64,000 nucleotides of DNA, from positions 1 through 64,000 of the forward strand of contig QZCP01000134.1 of the NCBI GenBank assembly GCA_003956705.1, written 5' to 3'. Both the position numbers and the translations under genes were made by a program. A model generated the notes under the pieces. It saw nothing but the letters and a program-made list of their open reading frames with translations. It searched no databases and was not told the origin of the DNA. Below, piece by piece: positions 12,201 through 22,275 of the stretch; the stretch's first letter is position 1; every line of letters begins with the position of its first letter. Origin of the DNA: Brevipalpus yothersi. Its lineage: Eukaryota > Arthropoda > Arachnida > Trombidiformes > Tenuipalpidae.

Positions 12201-13193
12201 ATGTCAAAAATGATCAATTCCAAAATTTCATTTATTATTATTGGTTCCATCCTTTTATCAGAAGTTTTAAGACTCGGTGCTAACAAAATCAACCAGACAT
12301 CATCATCAAATTCAGTTCAAAAAGATAATCTTTTCTTGAAAAAACCTACTCTCTACCTGATAACCGTAGTTTGTGAAGGATCTTCACCTGCACCACCAAT
12401 CTATCCACCTCCATTTCCTCCCGGCCAGCCTGGCGGAACCACTCCTGGTGATTATGATCCCGGTACATTACCAGACTATTTTCCATCATCTCCTAGTGAT
12501 GGAGGAGTTGACCCAGGGACAGGAGGTGTTGACCCTGGAGGAGGAGGTGTTGACCCAGGGGGAGGAGATGGAGGAGGTGGAGGAGATGGAGGTCAAGATG
12601 GTCCTCCACCACCACCGGTTGATGAAGCAACTCCAGCAAATGTGGCTCAAAGTACAATGGGTTTGACAATCCAAGTTATTGGTGGCCAAAATATTGCGGC
12701 TAGAAATTCTCGTGATGATATTAAATTGAATACCAAATCAACCAATGCTCCTTACACTGTCTTACGAATTGGCCATATAAGAGGTAGAAGACCTCAAAGC
12801 CCATCGCGAAGGCTGTACATAGTTTCCACCCTTGGTGGTCAGAGGAATTCTAATTTTGATCTACTGGACATTACCAATCGACGTTCACTCTTGATGCGAA
12901 TTCTTGGAGGCTTTTTTGGGAGGCATACTCAAGAAGTTTCTCGTGGATCTGAGTCCAAAAGAATGGTTGAGAATAGAAATATTCGAAATAGGAGGCTTCG
13001 AACTTCACCTAAGAATGCTCGAATGAACAATCGAAATCGTTCTCGATCTAGTTCGATACGAATTTTGAGACCATCTTCAGCGTTCAATTCAACTAAACCT
13101 AGGATATTGAATAGAACGTCGTTTGGTGGACCGGTGAGTCAGAATAGAAGACAAATTAGTTCTCGAAAGGCAATCAAAAGTACAAATCATTGA
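12201..13193 (+). CDS. Pro/Gly-rich, Arg-rich secreted or membrane-anchored protein, unknown
   Basis: Single open frame of 330 residues from the ATG at 12201. The frame is open further upstream, but only by a non-ATG codon. A hydrophobic segment (ISFIIIGSILLSEVL) close to the N terminus looks like a signal peptide or signal anchor. A proline-rich stretch (PPIYPPPFPPGQPG) follows, then a glycine-aspartate block with three imperfect GGVDPG units (DNA about 12500-12590), a PPPPP run, and a basic Arg/Asn/Ser-rich C-terminal half with many RNR/RRR clusters. No domain is recognised. Low-complexity composition and the lack of a conserved domain make this a moderate-confidence gene. An extra intron could be present. 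Confidence 0.5.
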   Translation: MSKMINSKISFIIIGSILLSEVLRLGANKINQTSSSNSVQKDNLFLKKPTLYLITVVCEGSSPAPPIYPPPFPPGQPGGTTPGDYDPGTLPDYFPSSPSDGGVDPGTGGVDPGGGGVDPGGGDGGGGGDGGQDGPPPPPVDEATPANVAQSTMGLTIQVIGGQNIAARNSRDDIKLNTKSTNAPYTVLRIGHIRGRRPQSPSRRLYIVSTLGGQRNSNFDLLDITNRRSLLMRILGGFFGRHTQEVSRGSESKRMVENRNIRNRRLRTSPKNARMNNRNRSRSSSIRILRPSSAFNSTKPRILNRTSFGGPVSQNRRQISSRKAIKSTNH

Positions 13194-15009
13194 AAACTAG
13201 TGATTTAATTTTTTGCCTAATTTTTTTGTTGTAAATTAATCGATTTATTAGTTTATATAACATGAGAATCGATACCTATCTCAATTATTCACACCAACTT
13301 CTGTAGCTTACATTATATTATCATTTTGATTATCTTAAGCATCTATTGAGTTATAACTTAATCATCAGAGCAAAAATAAATAGTCGTAAGACACACTTCA
13401 GAATCGGATGATTGTTTCCATGTATTAGTCATGTGTTTGATCATTTTTTTCTTGATGCTAAGTTTGGCATTGAGAGATAGTTTTGAAGAGACTTAAGATG
13501 ATTTCTTTCTTGGGTCAAGGAAAAATTTGATTCTCATCGAAAAGTGATTCATTCAAAATTAAAGTATCATGAATATTTTTCTACCGAAGAGCTGGCTCTC
13601 AATCAATAGGAATCCTCCTGTGAACCCAAATAATATGATTTAAGGTGATTTTCTCTCAAGCAGGAAACAATTTCCCTCGCTTGATGTTAGTATAGAAGTT
13701 TCAACTTTCAGTTGAAATTATGCATGTGATATGATTTATGGCATCTTTTAAGAGCATCAATAGCCTAACAAGTTCATTGTAATTACCATACTAAAAGTAA
13801 CAACCACACTATATCACATTAAAACGTGTCATCCGAACTGATTTATTCAGATGAAAGTAAGACAAGTGATAGCATGCCCAGTTACTTGAACTCAAAAATG
13901 ATCAAAATTTTGAGCATCTGAAATATCTCAAATTTCTCATACAGCATGTACATACATGTATACATGTATATGCTTATTAGTCGAAAGTGATCAAATGGAA
14001 TTTTTATATCTTCAACAGGGCCTATATATTGTTTTGATTCGAATTCACTATCAAATGTTGCATATAGAATGCTTGATAGCTCGAGGATTAACGGTTCTTG
14101 CAACTTTCTTAAGACTCCAAGTTTCTAGGAATGGGTACATCAGAGGCTCTGTTCAGAAGCCGGTGGAGGCAATCCATAAGCACTTGAGTCTTTCAAGTGT
14201 TTGTGGAAATTATTAGCCTTTTGGTGCATCTGACTGCTTCAAGGTACAAGAATTAACCTCGAAGGGTTGAGGCAAATCGATGTCGAAACTAAGATAATTT
14301 TTGTCGAGATATTCTCAAAAGTTACATCTCGACACTAGATATAAGGAGGAGAAACTAGATCAAATCTCGATATGGATCCATTACTTAGGACAAAATTTGT
14401 CTCTTCACAAGGCAAAAAACAATTGGTTACTTGAGAAGATTTTCATTGTAAATAAAAATCTATAATTATAACGGATTTGACGTATATTCATGAGGATTAA
14501 ATGAGTAATAAGTCTTGGTAAGGGCAGGAAATCGGGTGAAAATTCATTCAATGTAGAGTATTATTTCCACTGATCGTAAACATCAGTCATTCCGATGCTA
14601 AGGTACAATATCTTATCATAAGTCAAGTTGATGAGCATTTTTCCGATGCACAAATCAACAGAGAGTAGAGATAATCTATGGCAAACAGCTCTTCAACTTA
14701 CCCTTACTCACAGACTTTTGGCTTACTCTTCCTGAGTGAAACATTTTCTATTAGGTTTTGTGGTAATGAGAGCTCTCACGATGATAATATCGAAGAGAGA
14801 GAGAGAGAGAGAAAAGATTTTCATCCCAAGTTTGCCATTTGTTGATTGAGGTTCAGTCTTGTTGAACACGGGTGATTTAAGTGGAGAAGAGAAAATCAAG
14901 TGAAAAAAGTGAAGTGAATCCAACGGAAAAGGAGAAATTGATTTGAGGAGGAAAAAATTCCTTAATTTTGATTCGAATTTCTTACTCAACTCAAACAATT
15001 GAATTAATC
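13194..15009. other. intergenic, no gene seen
   Basis: About 1.8 kb of AT-rich DNA. It holds an 18-bp perfect palindrome (ATACATGTATACATGTAT) at 13952-13969 and a short (GA)n tract near 14795-14812. Frames at 13882-14216 and 14723-14998 are not convincing. Confidence 0.45.
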
Positions 15010-15708
15010 ATGTTTTTCAAAATTTTTTTACTTGTGTTCCTAATTAGTTCACTGGCATTAGCCGATGAAATCAAACGTCCATCATCAAATCATCCATCTG
15101 TTCATGTTCGATCATCCCTCACTGACCACAAGAATGTCTCAAATCAAGATCCAACATTGTCCATTTCCGGAACAAGATCAATGCAAGTTGATTCTGGATT
15201 AATGATGAAAGCTCCTCCGATGCAAGCTGCCGGCCGAGGACGCATTGTCAATGTAGATGTTTATCAAGATAAATTCTTGACCCTAGCTCAAGGAGCCGAT
15301 TGTCGAGAGGAGGAAGCTAGAGTTTATATGGAAAATTGTCATGGGAAAGTTTTGTCAAATCGAAAAAATGCGGAAACAAATGATAAATCATTCTGCTGTT
15401 TCCATTATGAACTGATGAACTGTTTAAAGAAGACGATGAACAAGTATTGTAACGGTACACGAGCTGCCGAATTGAATGATTCAAATACGGAGAGGGGCAA
15501 ATTGTTCAAAATGGAAAGTAATAAGTGGGACTTCACCTGTAAATCGTATACACCATTTTGGGCATGTAATAATGGACTTGGAATTGTTCTCGGATCCATT
15601 GCCGGTGTGATTGCCTTGATCATTGTGATTATTGCGGTTGCCTATTTCATTCGACGTCAACGATCTGGCTCATATTCGGGCAGCACGAAGGTAGGATCAG
15701 AAAGCTGA
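15010..15708 (+). CDS. Cys-rich type I membrane protein, unknown family
   Basis: A single exon encodes 232 residues from the ATG at 15010. A signal peptide (MFFKIFLLVFLISSLALA) leads into a low-complexity spacer. The extracellular cysteine module has eight cysteines (C98, C110, C129, C130, C138, C147, C177, C186), including the pair in SFCCFHYELMNC. One transmembrane helix follows at about 190-214 (rich in I/V/A/G), then a short basic tail (RRQRSG...). N-glycosylation sequons NVS, NGT and NDS lie in the ectodomain. The layout predicts a plasma-membrane protein with a small disulfide-bonded ectodomain. I do not recognise the cysteine spacing as a named family. AATAAA lies at 15801-15806. Confidence 0.75.
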   Translation: MFFKIFLLVFLISSLALADEIKRPSSNHPSVHVRSSLTDHKNVSNQDPTLSISGTRSMQVDSGLMMKAPPMQAAGRGRIVNVDVYQDKFLTLAQGADCREEEARVYMENCHGKVLSNRKNAETNDKSFCCFHYELMNCLKKTMNKYCNGTRAAELNDSNTERGKLFKMESNKWDFTCKSYTPFWACNNGLGIVLGSIAGVIALIIVIIAVAYFIRRQRSGSYSGSTKVGSES

Positions 15709-16336
15709 AAAGTAGTAAAAGTCATTATCAATATAGTCTAAGATCTTTCTTTCTCGTGAATTTATCCATTCCCACAATCAATCATCCCCAAATTCACCAG
15801 AATAAAGATGAAAATATATCACAATACCGTCCAGTTAGAGTACTTCCTGTAATGAAGCCTCTCAACGAATAGAATTGGTATCTATTTTAGAAAGCTTCTT
15901 TAATTCAATCAAACGTGAATATTATCCGTTCATCATCAAAACATCGTTCAAGAACTTTTCATATGGAATACTTTATGATGTTATATCCATTTTCTATCAG
16001 TTTTTTGCGCTTGATTTTTTACACATTTGTCAAATAATTTTATTATCAAACAATGATTTGACAAAAGTGAAATAACTCATTAAAGCGTCACTTTATAAGC
16101 TCCATGAAACGTTTATCAAATCAGACGAAATCGAAATTGGAACAAAATCGATCGAAAATAAGATTAAACAGATGCTAAACTGAACATTTTCGAGGGAATA
16201 ACTAGAGAAGGTATACAGATACATCATTGAAATTTTCGGAAAAAGACTGACTTATGCAGTCAATCGGCTTTTATCAGGTATATGAATCTTTTTCTCCAAA
16301 ATTCGAATTAAATTTCATCGATAATATTATCACAGC
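15709..16336. other. intergenic between convergent genes
   Basis: Contains AATAAA at 15801-15806 for the upstream membrane-protein gene and no convincing gene. The plus frame 15875-16075 is AT-rich and featureless. Confidence 0.45.
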
Positions 16337-16850
16337 TTACTCAATCATTGGTAAATTGAAGCAAACCACAGTTCTCTGGTGCTCGTCAACCAGGGAAAAT
16401 TGAGTCATATTTGAGCTAATGAAACTTACAGGAGTCCAGACATGGTCATAGCTACAGAATGCATCCTCGTACAAAGGGCAAACAATTCCCTGATCACAGA
16501 CTAGATCGCCAGTGATATTGAAAACTTGGTCAGCCTGGAATGATGAAATGAAATCGACACCCACATCGTAATGTTCTCCTCTCTTCAGAGTACAATTTTG
16601 TGGTACAAAGGCACAAGCTGCAATTTCAACTTGGATTGGAGTTGGTTTGCCACCGTCTGAGGTGAGAAGATAGAGTTCATCAAAATTCATAAAATTCACT
16701 TCGTCTTTCTAATTACAGTTCCAGTGATGAGAAATTGGAAAATATCAGAAAAGTGAATCACTTACCACAGGGCGTGAAGTCAATCTCGGGACCTGCATAA
16801 ACGGCCGAAGCAACAATCAAAACTAGAGCAGCGATTCGGTACATTGTCAT
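16337..16850 (-). CDS. ML-domain (NPC2 / group-2 allergen-like) secreted protein, copy A
   Basis: Exons 16850-16766 and 16656-16337 join in phase 1 and give 134 residues (an ATG at 16844 gives 132). A signal peptide (IAALVLIVASAVYA) precedes the mature IDFTPC start. The body carries the ML-domain cysteine plan: FTPC, AC...NCTLKRG, VCDQGIVCPL and VVCFNLP. Two cysteines are additional to the usual six-Cys pattern (in ACAFVPQNC and AFCSYD, not individually assigned). ML proteins are small beta-sandwiches that bind lipids (sterol in NPC2; lipid or LPS-like ligands in mite group-2 allergens and MD-2). Length is slightly shorter than Der p 2-type proteins. It is the most diverged member of the local cluster. 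A TTGATAAG motif lies 173 bp upstream of the ATG (17023-17030). Ligand is unknown. Confidence 0.88.
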
Positions 16851-17022
16851 TAATTGAATGACTTGAGTGGGAGGAAAAAAGTTTCAACAGACAAACTAGA
16901 AGCTCAGGAAAGTGACTGATGTTTTTTTCGGCGAACTAAGTGCTAATGTATTCTTTATGTGTGCCATCATTCATTTTATGGGTAATCAATATGGAAAATA
17001 ATAATAGTCGGGAGAAATAAGC

Positions 17023-17030
17023 TTGATAAG
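17023..17030. promoter_or_regulatory. TTGATAAG (GATA-type) motif upstream of ML copy A
   Basis: TTGATAAG 173 bp before the copy A start. The same or a closely related word lies 120-175 bp upstream of every other ML gene (18338-18345, 19860-19867, 21153-21158 as CTTATC, 21671-21676). Confidence 0.4.
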
Positions 17031-17655
17031 GTCAGCTGATCTTGTAGAATACAATCATATGACTTTCACTCACAGACACTATCACAAATATTTTTATGAA
17101 TTGTGGAGCTAGTTTTGATTTTCATGAAAAAATTTATTTGTCAAAGTTTTCATTCAGCCTTTATATCTATGAAATTTTGAGCCAGCCAGTGTTACCTCAT
17201 GAGCTCATATGGGACATTGTTTCGCGAGTGAGAGTTAAGAAATAACTTTTTTACGTGAAAAAAAGTTACAAGATAGAACTCTTTTGGTTAAGAAAGTTCA
17301 TTGGTCATTCGATGATCCTGCCATTTCTTTATATAGCAATTACAAAATTTCGTTGACTAATGCTGGTTGGAAGAATTTTCACTGATCAATTCTGTTTTCT
17401 TCACCACTCACTGTCAGTGAGTCACTGATGAATAATAGTTCTAAATATTTCCTCTCGAAAAAAGTCTATCGATCTGAGAATTTGACTGGAAACGCCCATA
17501 ATTTAAATTTCTGAACGTTCGATTCCAATTTTTCCAGCACAAAGTTTAAATGCAGAGAAAAACATAATTTTATCAAAATTTGAAAAATTGGTTAATGATA
17601 ATTCATTAATTCATCATTCATTACGAAAAAATTTAAAAAATTCTTTTTCACTAGA

Positions 17656-18165
17656 TTACTGGCTTATCGGCATTTCAAAGCAAACCAAAGTGTTTTTCTT
17701 CCCATCAAAGAGAGAGAATTGGGTCCTTGATGAGCCATCCGAAACCGTTGGAGTCCAAAAACTATTGTACATATAAATATCACCTTTGGACAGAGGACAA
17801 ACGATTCCGTGACCACAAGCTGATTGTCCGGTCATATTGAATACTTGGTCAGCTTCAACTGGCGATACAAAAGATACATAAACATAGGTTGGAACTCCTC
17901 TCTTCATGGTACAATCATGTGATGGACAGGCATCGATCTGAACCAATTGCGGGGTTGGTTTGGTGTTGTCTAGAGGGAAAAGGAGGAGTAGATTCCAATA
18001 AGATAACTCATAATAAGAAAGGATTTGCTTGATCTTTTCAGCATAATCAAAATTCTCGAAAAATTTCGATCCGAAATACCATAACTTACCACAAGGCTTG
18101 AAGTCAACGAAAACTGCACAAGCAACAGAAGCGTAGATCAAAACTAGAGCAGTTATTCGAATCAT
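17656..18165 (-). CDS. ML-domain secreted protein, copy B
   Basis: Exons 18165-18090 and 17969-17656, phase 1, encode 129 residues. A signal peptide (MIRITALVLIYASVACA) is followed by VDFKPC, DACPSHDCTMKRG, a SACGHGIVCPL segment and TLVCFEMPISQ, the six-cysteine ML arrangement. One sequon (NMT) lies in the middle. The exon structure (a short signal exon split after the first mature Cys, then one long exon) is identical in all copies, so they share one ancestor. A TTGATAAG element lies 173 bp upstream of the ATG (18338-18345), the same distance as in copy A. Extracellular or gut-lumen lipid binding is inferred from the family. Confidence 0.9.
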   Translation of the reverse strand: MIRITALVLIYASVACAVFVDFKPCGKLWYFGSKFFENFDYAEKIKQILSYYELSYWNLLLLFPLDNTKPTPQLVQIDACPSHDCTMKRGVPTYVYVSFVSPVEADQVFNMTGQSACGHGIVCPLSKGDIYMYNSFWTPTVSDGSSRTQFSLFDGKKNTLVCFEMPISQ

Positions 18166-18993
18166 TTTTGGCCAAGAGAAGTGACAGTGATAATTCGAGC
18201 AGCAGAAAAATCCTAGTGAAGATCGAACGCTTCAAACGTAAAGTAACTTGTGTTTTCGACTTTTTCACATTCAATTTTCACAACAATTTTCAATCCGTTG
18301 ATAATCTCGGGCATCATGATAGCTGAACAAATTTAACTTGATAAGCTTACATGCTCAGCATTGTACAAGAACAATTAGAAAACATTTTCGCGAATATTCA
18401 TATTATCGCAGAAAAACTTATCATTATCTCGACTTTGTGTTTGATTCCGATCTTTTTTCTCCTGTATCCATGAGATCCAATGCATCGGAAACTTACAAAT
18501 GCTCGTTGAAAGATTGGCCACACTATGCCAATGAATTGCATAAATTATCAGTCAATCATTATCTGACTTCCCCCTCAATCTCCATGACGTTCCTCATCTT
18601 AAATCAGAACGATTGATCTTGTTAGAGTATTGAACTATCTTTATTTATTAAAAATCTGTGGCATAATAATTCTTCCACTCTAATTTATCGGATGGTTGGA
18701 ATGATTTTCAAAATGAGTGCTCTCTGTAAGTTTCATGTCACTAGGACAACTTAAGATAATTGTATCAAATGACTTCCACGTTTTAGCCTCGAATGATTCC
18801 GATGGCGTGAATGATCTGCTTAACTTGATGGAAAAACGATGATTCGGCTCATTACTTCATTTCAGAAATCCATTATCTATAATCCTAGAGATGAAGATCA
18901 GGAATTCAGAATTCCTATCAACCTATGGGGTTAGCTTATGGTTTCAAACCATCGATGGAAAATTTTGGCTACAGATTAGATAATTCTTAGCTT

Positions 18994-19052
<59 letters not shown>

Positions 19053-19221
19053 ACTCTAATCGTTTGCTATTGATCATTGCCAGTTCAAATTCCTAAATCA
19101 TAGAGCATTAGAACATCATAAGATCAATTTTTATTGAAATAAAAAAAATACAAATAAAATCAAAGCTGAACCATGGAACAATTCAAGCTCTGAAAAAGTT
19201 TTGAAGATTAATTTCACCGGC
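18166..19221. other. intergenic in the ML cluster, with (AG)n microsatellite
   Basis: Promoter side of copy B and 3' side of copy C. It contains the TTGATAAG motif at 18338-18345 and a pure (AG)n tract at about 18997-19050. The plus frame 18338-18616 has no recognisable features. Confidence 0.5.
18997..19050. repeat. (AG)n microsatellite
   Basis: Uninterrupted AG dinucleotide tract, about 27 units, between ML copies B and C. Confidence 0.95.
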
Positions 19222-19737
19222 TCACTGGCTCATTGGCATATTGAAGCAAGTCAAAGTGTTCTGCTTCTCATCGAAGAGAGCAAATTGAGTCATTGATGAA
19301 CCAACGGAAGTCATCGGAGTCCATGGATGAGTGTACATAGCATAGCCTCCTTTAAACACCGGACAAACTATACCATGATCACAGGCCAAACTTCCCGTGA
19401 GATTGAATACTTGATCAGCGTCAACTGGTGAAACGAAAGATACCTTGACAAAGTAAGGAGTTCCTTTGGTCAAAGTGCAATCAGGAGATCCACAGGCATC
19501 GATCTGGACCATTTGAGGAGTTGGTTTGGTGTTATCTAGAGAGCAAAAAATGAATAAGATTCGAACTTGCCTTGAAAATGTACGATTTCTTGCTACACTA
19601 TGTTAGCTACACTCTAGATAAGTTCGAAATTTTCGAAAATACCATAAAAATGATAACTTACCACAAGGCTTGAAGTTAACTAGAGCTCCAGAAGCGATAG
19701 CCGCAACAATCAAAACTAAAGCCGCGATTCGAATCAT
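19222..19737 (-). CDS. ML-domain secreted protein, copy C
   Basis: Exons 19737-19662 and 19535-19222, phase 1, encode 129 residues. A signal peptide (MIRIAALVLIVAAIASG) is followed by VNFKPC, DACGSPDCTLTKG, LACDHGIVCPV and TLTCFNMPMSQ, so the six ML cysteines are all present. It is close in sequence to copy B (shared NTKPTPQ, VSFVSPV and DADQVFN segments). A CTTTATA block at about 19842-19848 reads TATAAAG on the coding strand, 105 bp before the ATG. TTGATAAG lies at 19860-19867. Function by family: lipid binding in the extracellular space. Confidence 0.9.
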
Positions 19738-20438
19738 TTTCAGAAGATAGATTGATCTTTCAAACAGGACAAAAGAAAATCTTAACTAAGGATTGAAGGT
19801 GTCAAGAAGAGACTGATATTATCGATGAATTGAGTTTCATTCTTTATACCAACATCAGATTGATAAGTTATCTCTCATAGCATATTTTTCGAAATAGCTC
19901 AAATTGGTAAGCCAACATCAACTTAGTGTACCTACCCCACCATGGAAAATATTTATGTGAATAAGTTTCATAATTCCCATAATTCTTGTGTATCAAGGGC
20001 AAATTAATCGATAACTCGATTCATCCTGAAAGCTTGCTGAGGGTTGTAACTTTAGACTCGATTGTTTGGTGGCTGATTGTTTAAGGTTCATTAGGGCTCA
20101 GAAAATCTCTCAGTAACATTTATCTTTATCTCAGTAACAAGTAGTATTTGAATTGACGTTTGTGATGGTATCTTTGAGCTAAAGCTCGCTCAAAAACAAA
20201 AAATGTTATGATCATTTGGTTTAATGTACTGACCACGGTGAACTGATAGCTGGATGTTCACTCCAATAGGCCAGAGCAATCATGGGAGACGAAGAGAAGG
20301 AAAGAGATAGTGATGAACGAGATTGCAATTGAAATTTGTAACTCTATATTAATTTAAATGAAATTATAGCTCAAAAATAGCGAAAATTTTTGCTTTCTCA
20401 ATATTTGTTAGAATTATCAATTAATCGATACCCATAGT

Positions 20439-20505
20439 TTACTGGGTCATTGGCAGCTTGAAACACACCAAAAAGGTTTGTTTTTTGTCAGTAATCCTGA
20501 ACAGA
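20439..20505 (-). pseudogene. relic of an ML-domain exon (C-terminal end only)
   Basis: On the minus strand this stretch reads ITDKKQTFLVCFKLPMTQ followed by TAA (rc of 20439-20441). It clearly matches the C-terminal end of the neighbouring ML genes (DEKQNTLTCFNMPMSQ in copy C). No upstream part of the exon or signal exon is present. The homology stops near 20505, where the inverted-repeat arm carrying copy D begins. It is therefore a truncated leftover of another cluster member, cut at the duplication breakpoint. Confidence 0.8.
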
Positions 20506-20536
20506 TTGTATCTAATAGAGAGATTATCAATTAGAT

Positions 20537-21009
20537 TCACTTGCTCATTGGCATATTGAAGCAAACCAGAGTGTTGTGCTTCTCATCGATAAGAGAAAAT
20601 TGAGTTAGGGTTGAATCGGTGAAATTCATTGGTGTCCATGTGCCAGCATACGAGTAGTAACTTCCCTGGTAGAGAGGACACACTAGACCATTTCCACAGA
20701 CTGGCTTTTGAGTGATGTTGAAAACTTTGTCAGTATCAAATGGAGCAACAAAGTCTACTGACGAGTAGTAAGGAGTTCCTCTTATCAAGGTACAATTGTA
20801 TCATTCACAGGCATCTGAAACAGTTGTGTAGTCGGTATGGTGTCATCTGGACGTTGGAAAAATCATTAAAGTAGAGTTAATCAAGAATTTTTCACATAAT
20901 TTCGTGAATTTTTCACTCCTAATTACTCACCACATGGTTTGAAGTCAAACCATGAGGCTGCATGGGCAACGGAGGCAAGAACCATGACAATAGCGGAAAT
21001 TCGGATCAT
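20537..21009 (-). pseudogene. ML-domain copy D, broken by a 4-bp deletion
   Basis: Exon 1 is 21009-20931 and encodes an intact signal peptide ending in FDFKPC. Exon 2 is 20846-20537. Compared with plus-strand copy E, exon 2 lacks four bases (an ATCG near the VQIDAC codons). The frame then shifts and reaches TGA at 20787-20785, leaving a predicted 46-residue product. Downstream of the lesion the original frame is open to the stop and nearly identical to copy E (GTPYYSSVDFVAPFDTD and onward), so the inactivation is recent. The TATA element seen at copy E is degraded here (CATAAAAAAAG-like sequence near 21130). A natural frameshift is likely, but an assembly error cannot be excluded. Confidence 0.85.
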
Positions 21010-21694
21010 TTTTGGAAGTGGAAAGAGTAACGGTTTGAAATGGGACAAAAAAATTTCTAATTTGAGTTCGGTAGTTTGAAAGATTTTGAAAGAGAGAGTG
21101 ATGGTTTTAATGAACAAACAATTTCCTTTTTTTATGGATGTCCAATTCCTTGCTTATCTATTGCAGTGAAAAAGAGTCAAAAAATTTCCCGCCTTCGTTA
21201 AACCGAAATGAAATGTATTTGAAAGTTTTGGACCCAATTCATCTCTTATCTCGAAGACTAAAGTACGCAATCAGGTGATACTGTTATCATCTGTCGTCCC
21301 AGTAACACGGGGTTTCCTGAGTTCATTGAAAACATCCTATGTAATGATGGAGATATCAGTTTGTCGATTGAGCATAATTAAAAGAGAAATATTTCGAATT
21401 TTCATGAATCTAGGCAAATCATTTGATCAAGTTCTGTTCTCCTTTTAGTTTCAACTTTTTGACATTGAGACCAAGAGATCATTTTGAGCATCAAAATTGT
21501 ACGATCAAGCGAAGTGCAACAAATTTGAGAAAAAAATTCTAGATATCGATCACTTTTGGAAGTAATGTACCCAAACAATGTAGGGAGTTACGAAAATATT
21601 TTTGGATTGTGTTAATGAATCAGGTGAGTATTATCAGGCTGAATCCTCTTGACTCTTTTCCACTGCAATAGATAAGCCAGGAATTGGACATCCA

Positions 21695-21702
21695 TATAAA
21701 AG
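21695..21702 (+). promoter_or_regulatory. TATA box of ML copy E
   Basis: TATAAAAG lies about 105 bp before the ATG at 21805, inside an arm shared with copy D. In copy D the equivalent bases have become an A-run. A GATAAG motif lies slightly upstream at 21671-21676. Confidence 0.6.
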
Positions 21703-21804
21703 GGAATTGTTCATCAAAGCCATCACACTCTGTTTAAAACCACTAAATTCAAATTAGAAATTTTTCTGTCCCATTTCAAACCGTTACTCTTTCCACTTCC
21801 AAAA

Positions 21805-22275
21805 ATGATCCGAATTTCCGCTATTGTCATGGTTCTTGCCTCCATCGCCCATGCAGCTACATGGGTTGACTTCAAACCATGTGGTGAGTAATTATAAGTG
21901 AGAAATTCACGAAATTATGCGAAAAATTCTTGATTGACTATAACGATTTTCCAACATCTAGATAACACCAAGCCAACTCCACAATTGGTCCAGATCGATG
22001 CCTGTGAATCACACGATTGTACCTTGATAAGAGGAACTCCTTACTACTTGTCGGTAGACTTTGTTGCTCCATTTGATACTGACAAAGTTTTCAACATCAC
22101 CCAAAAGCCAGTCTGTGGAAATGGTCTAGTGTGTCCTCTCTACCAGGGTAGTTACTACTCGTATGCTGGCACATGGACACCAATGAATTTCACCGATTCA
22201 ACCCTAACTCAATTTTCTCTTATCGATGAGAAGCACAACACTCTGGTTTGCTTCAATATGCCGATGAGCAAGTGA
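21805..22275 (+). CDS. ML-domain secreted protein, copy E (intact plus-strand copy)
   Basis: Exons 21805-21883 and 21962-22275, phase 1, encode 130 residues. A signal peptide (MIRISAIVMVLASIAHA) is followed by VDFKPC, DACESHDCTLIRG, PVCGNGLVCPL and TLVCFNMPMSK, so the ML cysteine plan is complete. Sequons NIT and NFT are present. It is the only member on the plus strand and is the intact twin of copy D. It has a clean TATA box (21695-21702) and a GATAAG element (21671-21676). AATAAA lies near 22367. The family role is binding a small hydrophobic ligand outside the cell; the ligand is not known. Confidence 0.92.

Noticed and set aside
12373..12666. Alternative-frame ORFs over the Pro/Gly-rich gene
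   Set aside because: Low-complexity DNA keeps several frames open; they lack a signal peptide or any domain.
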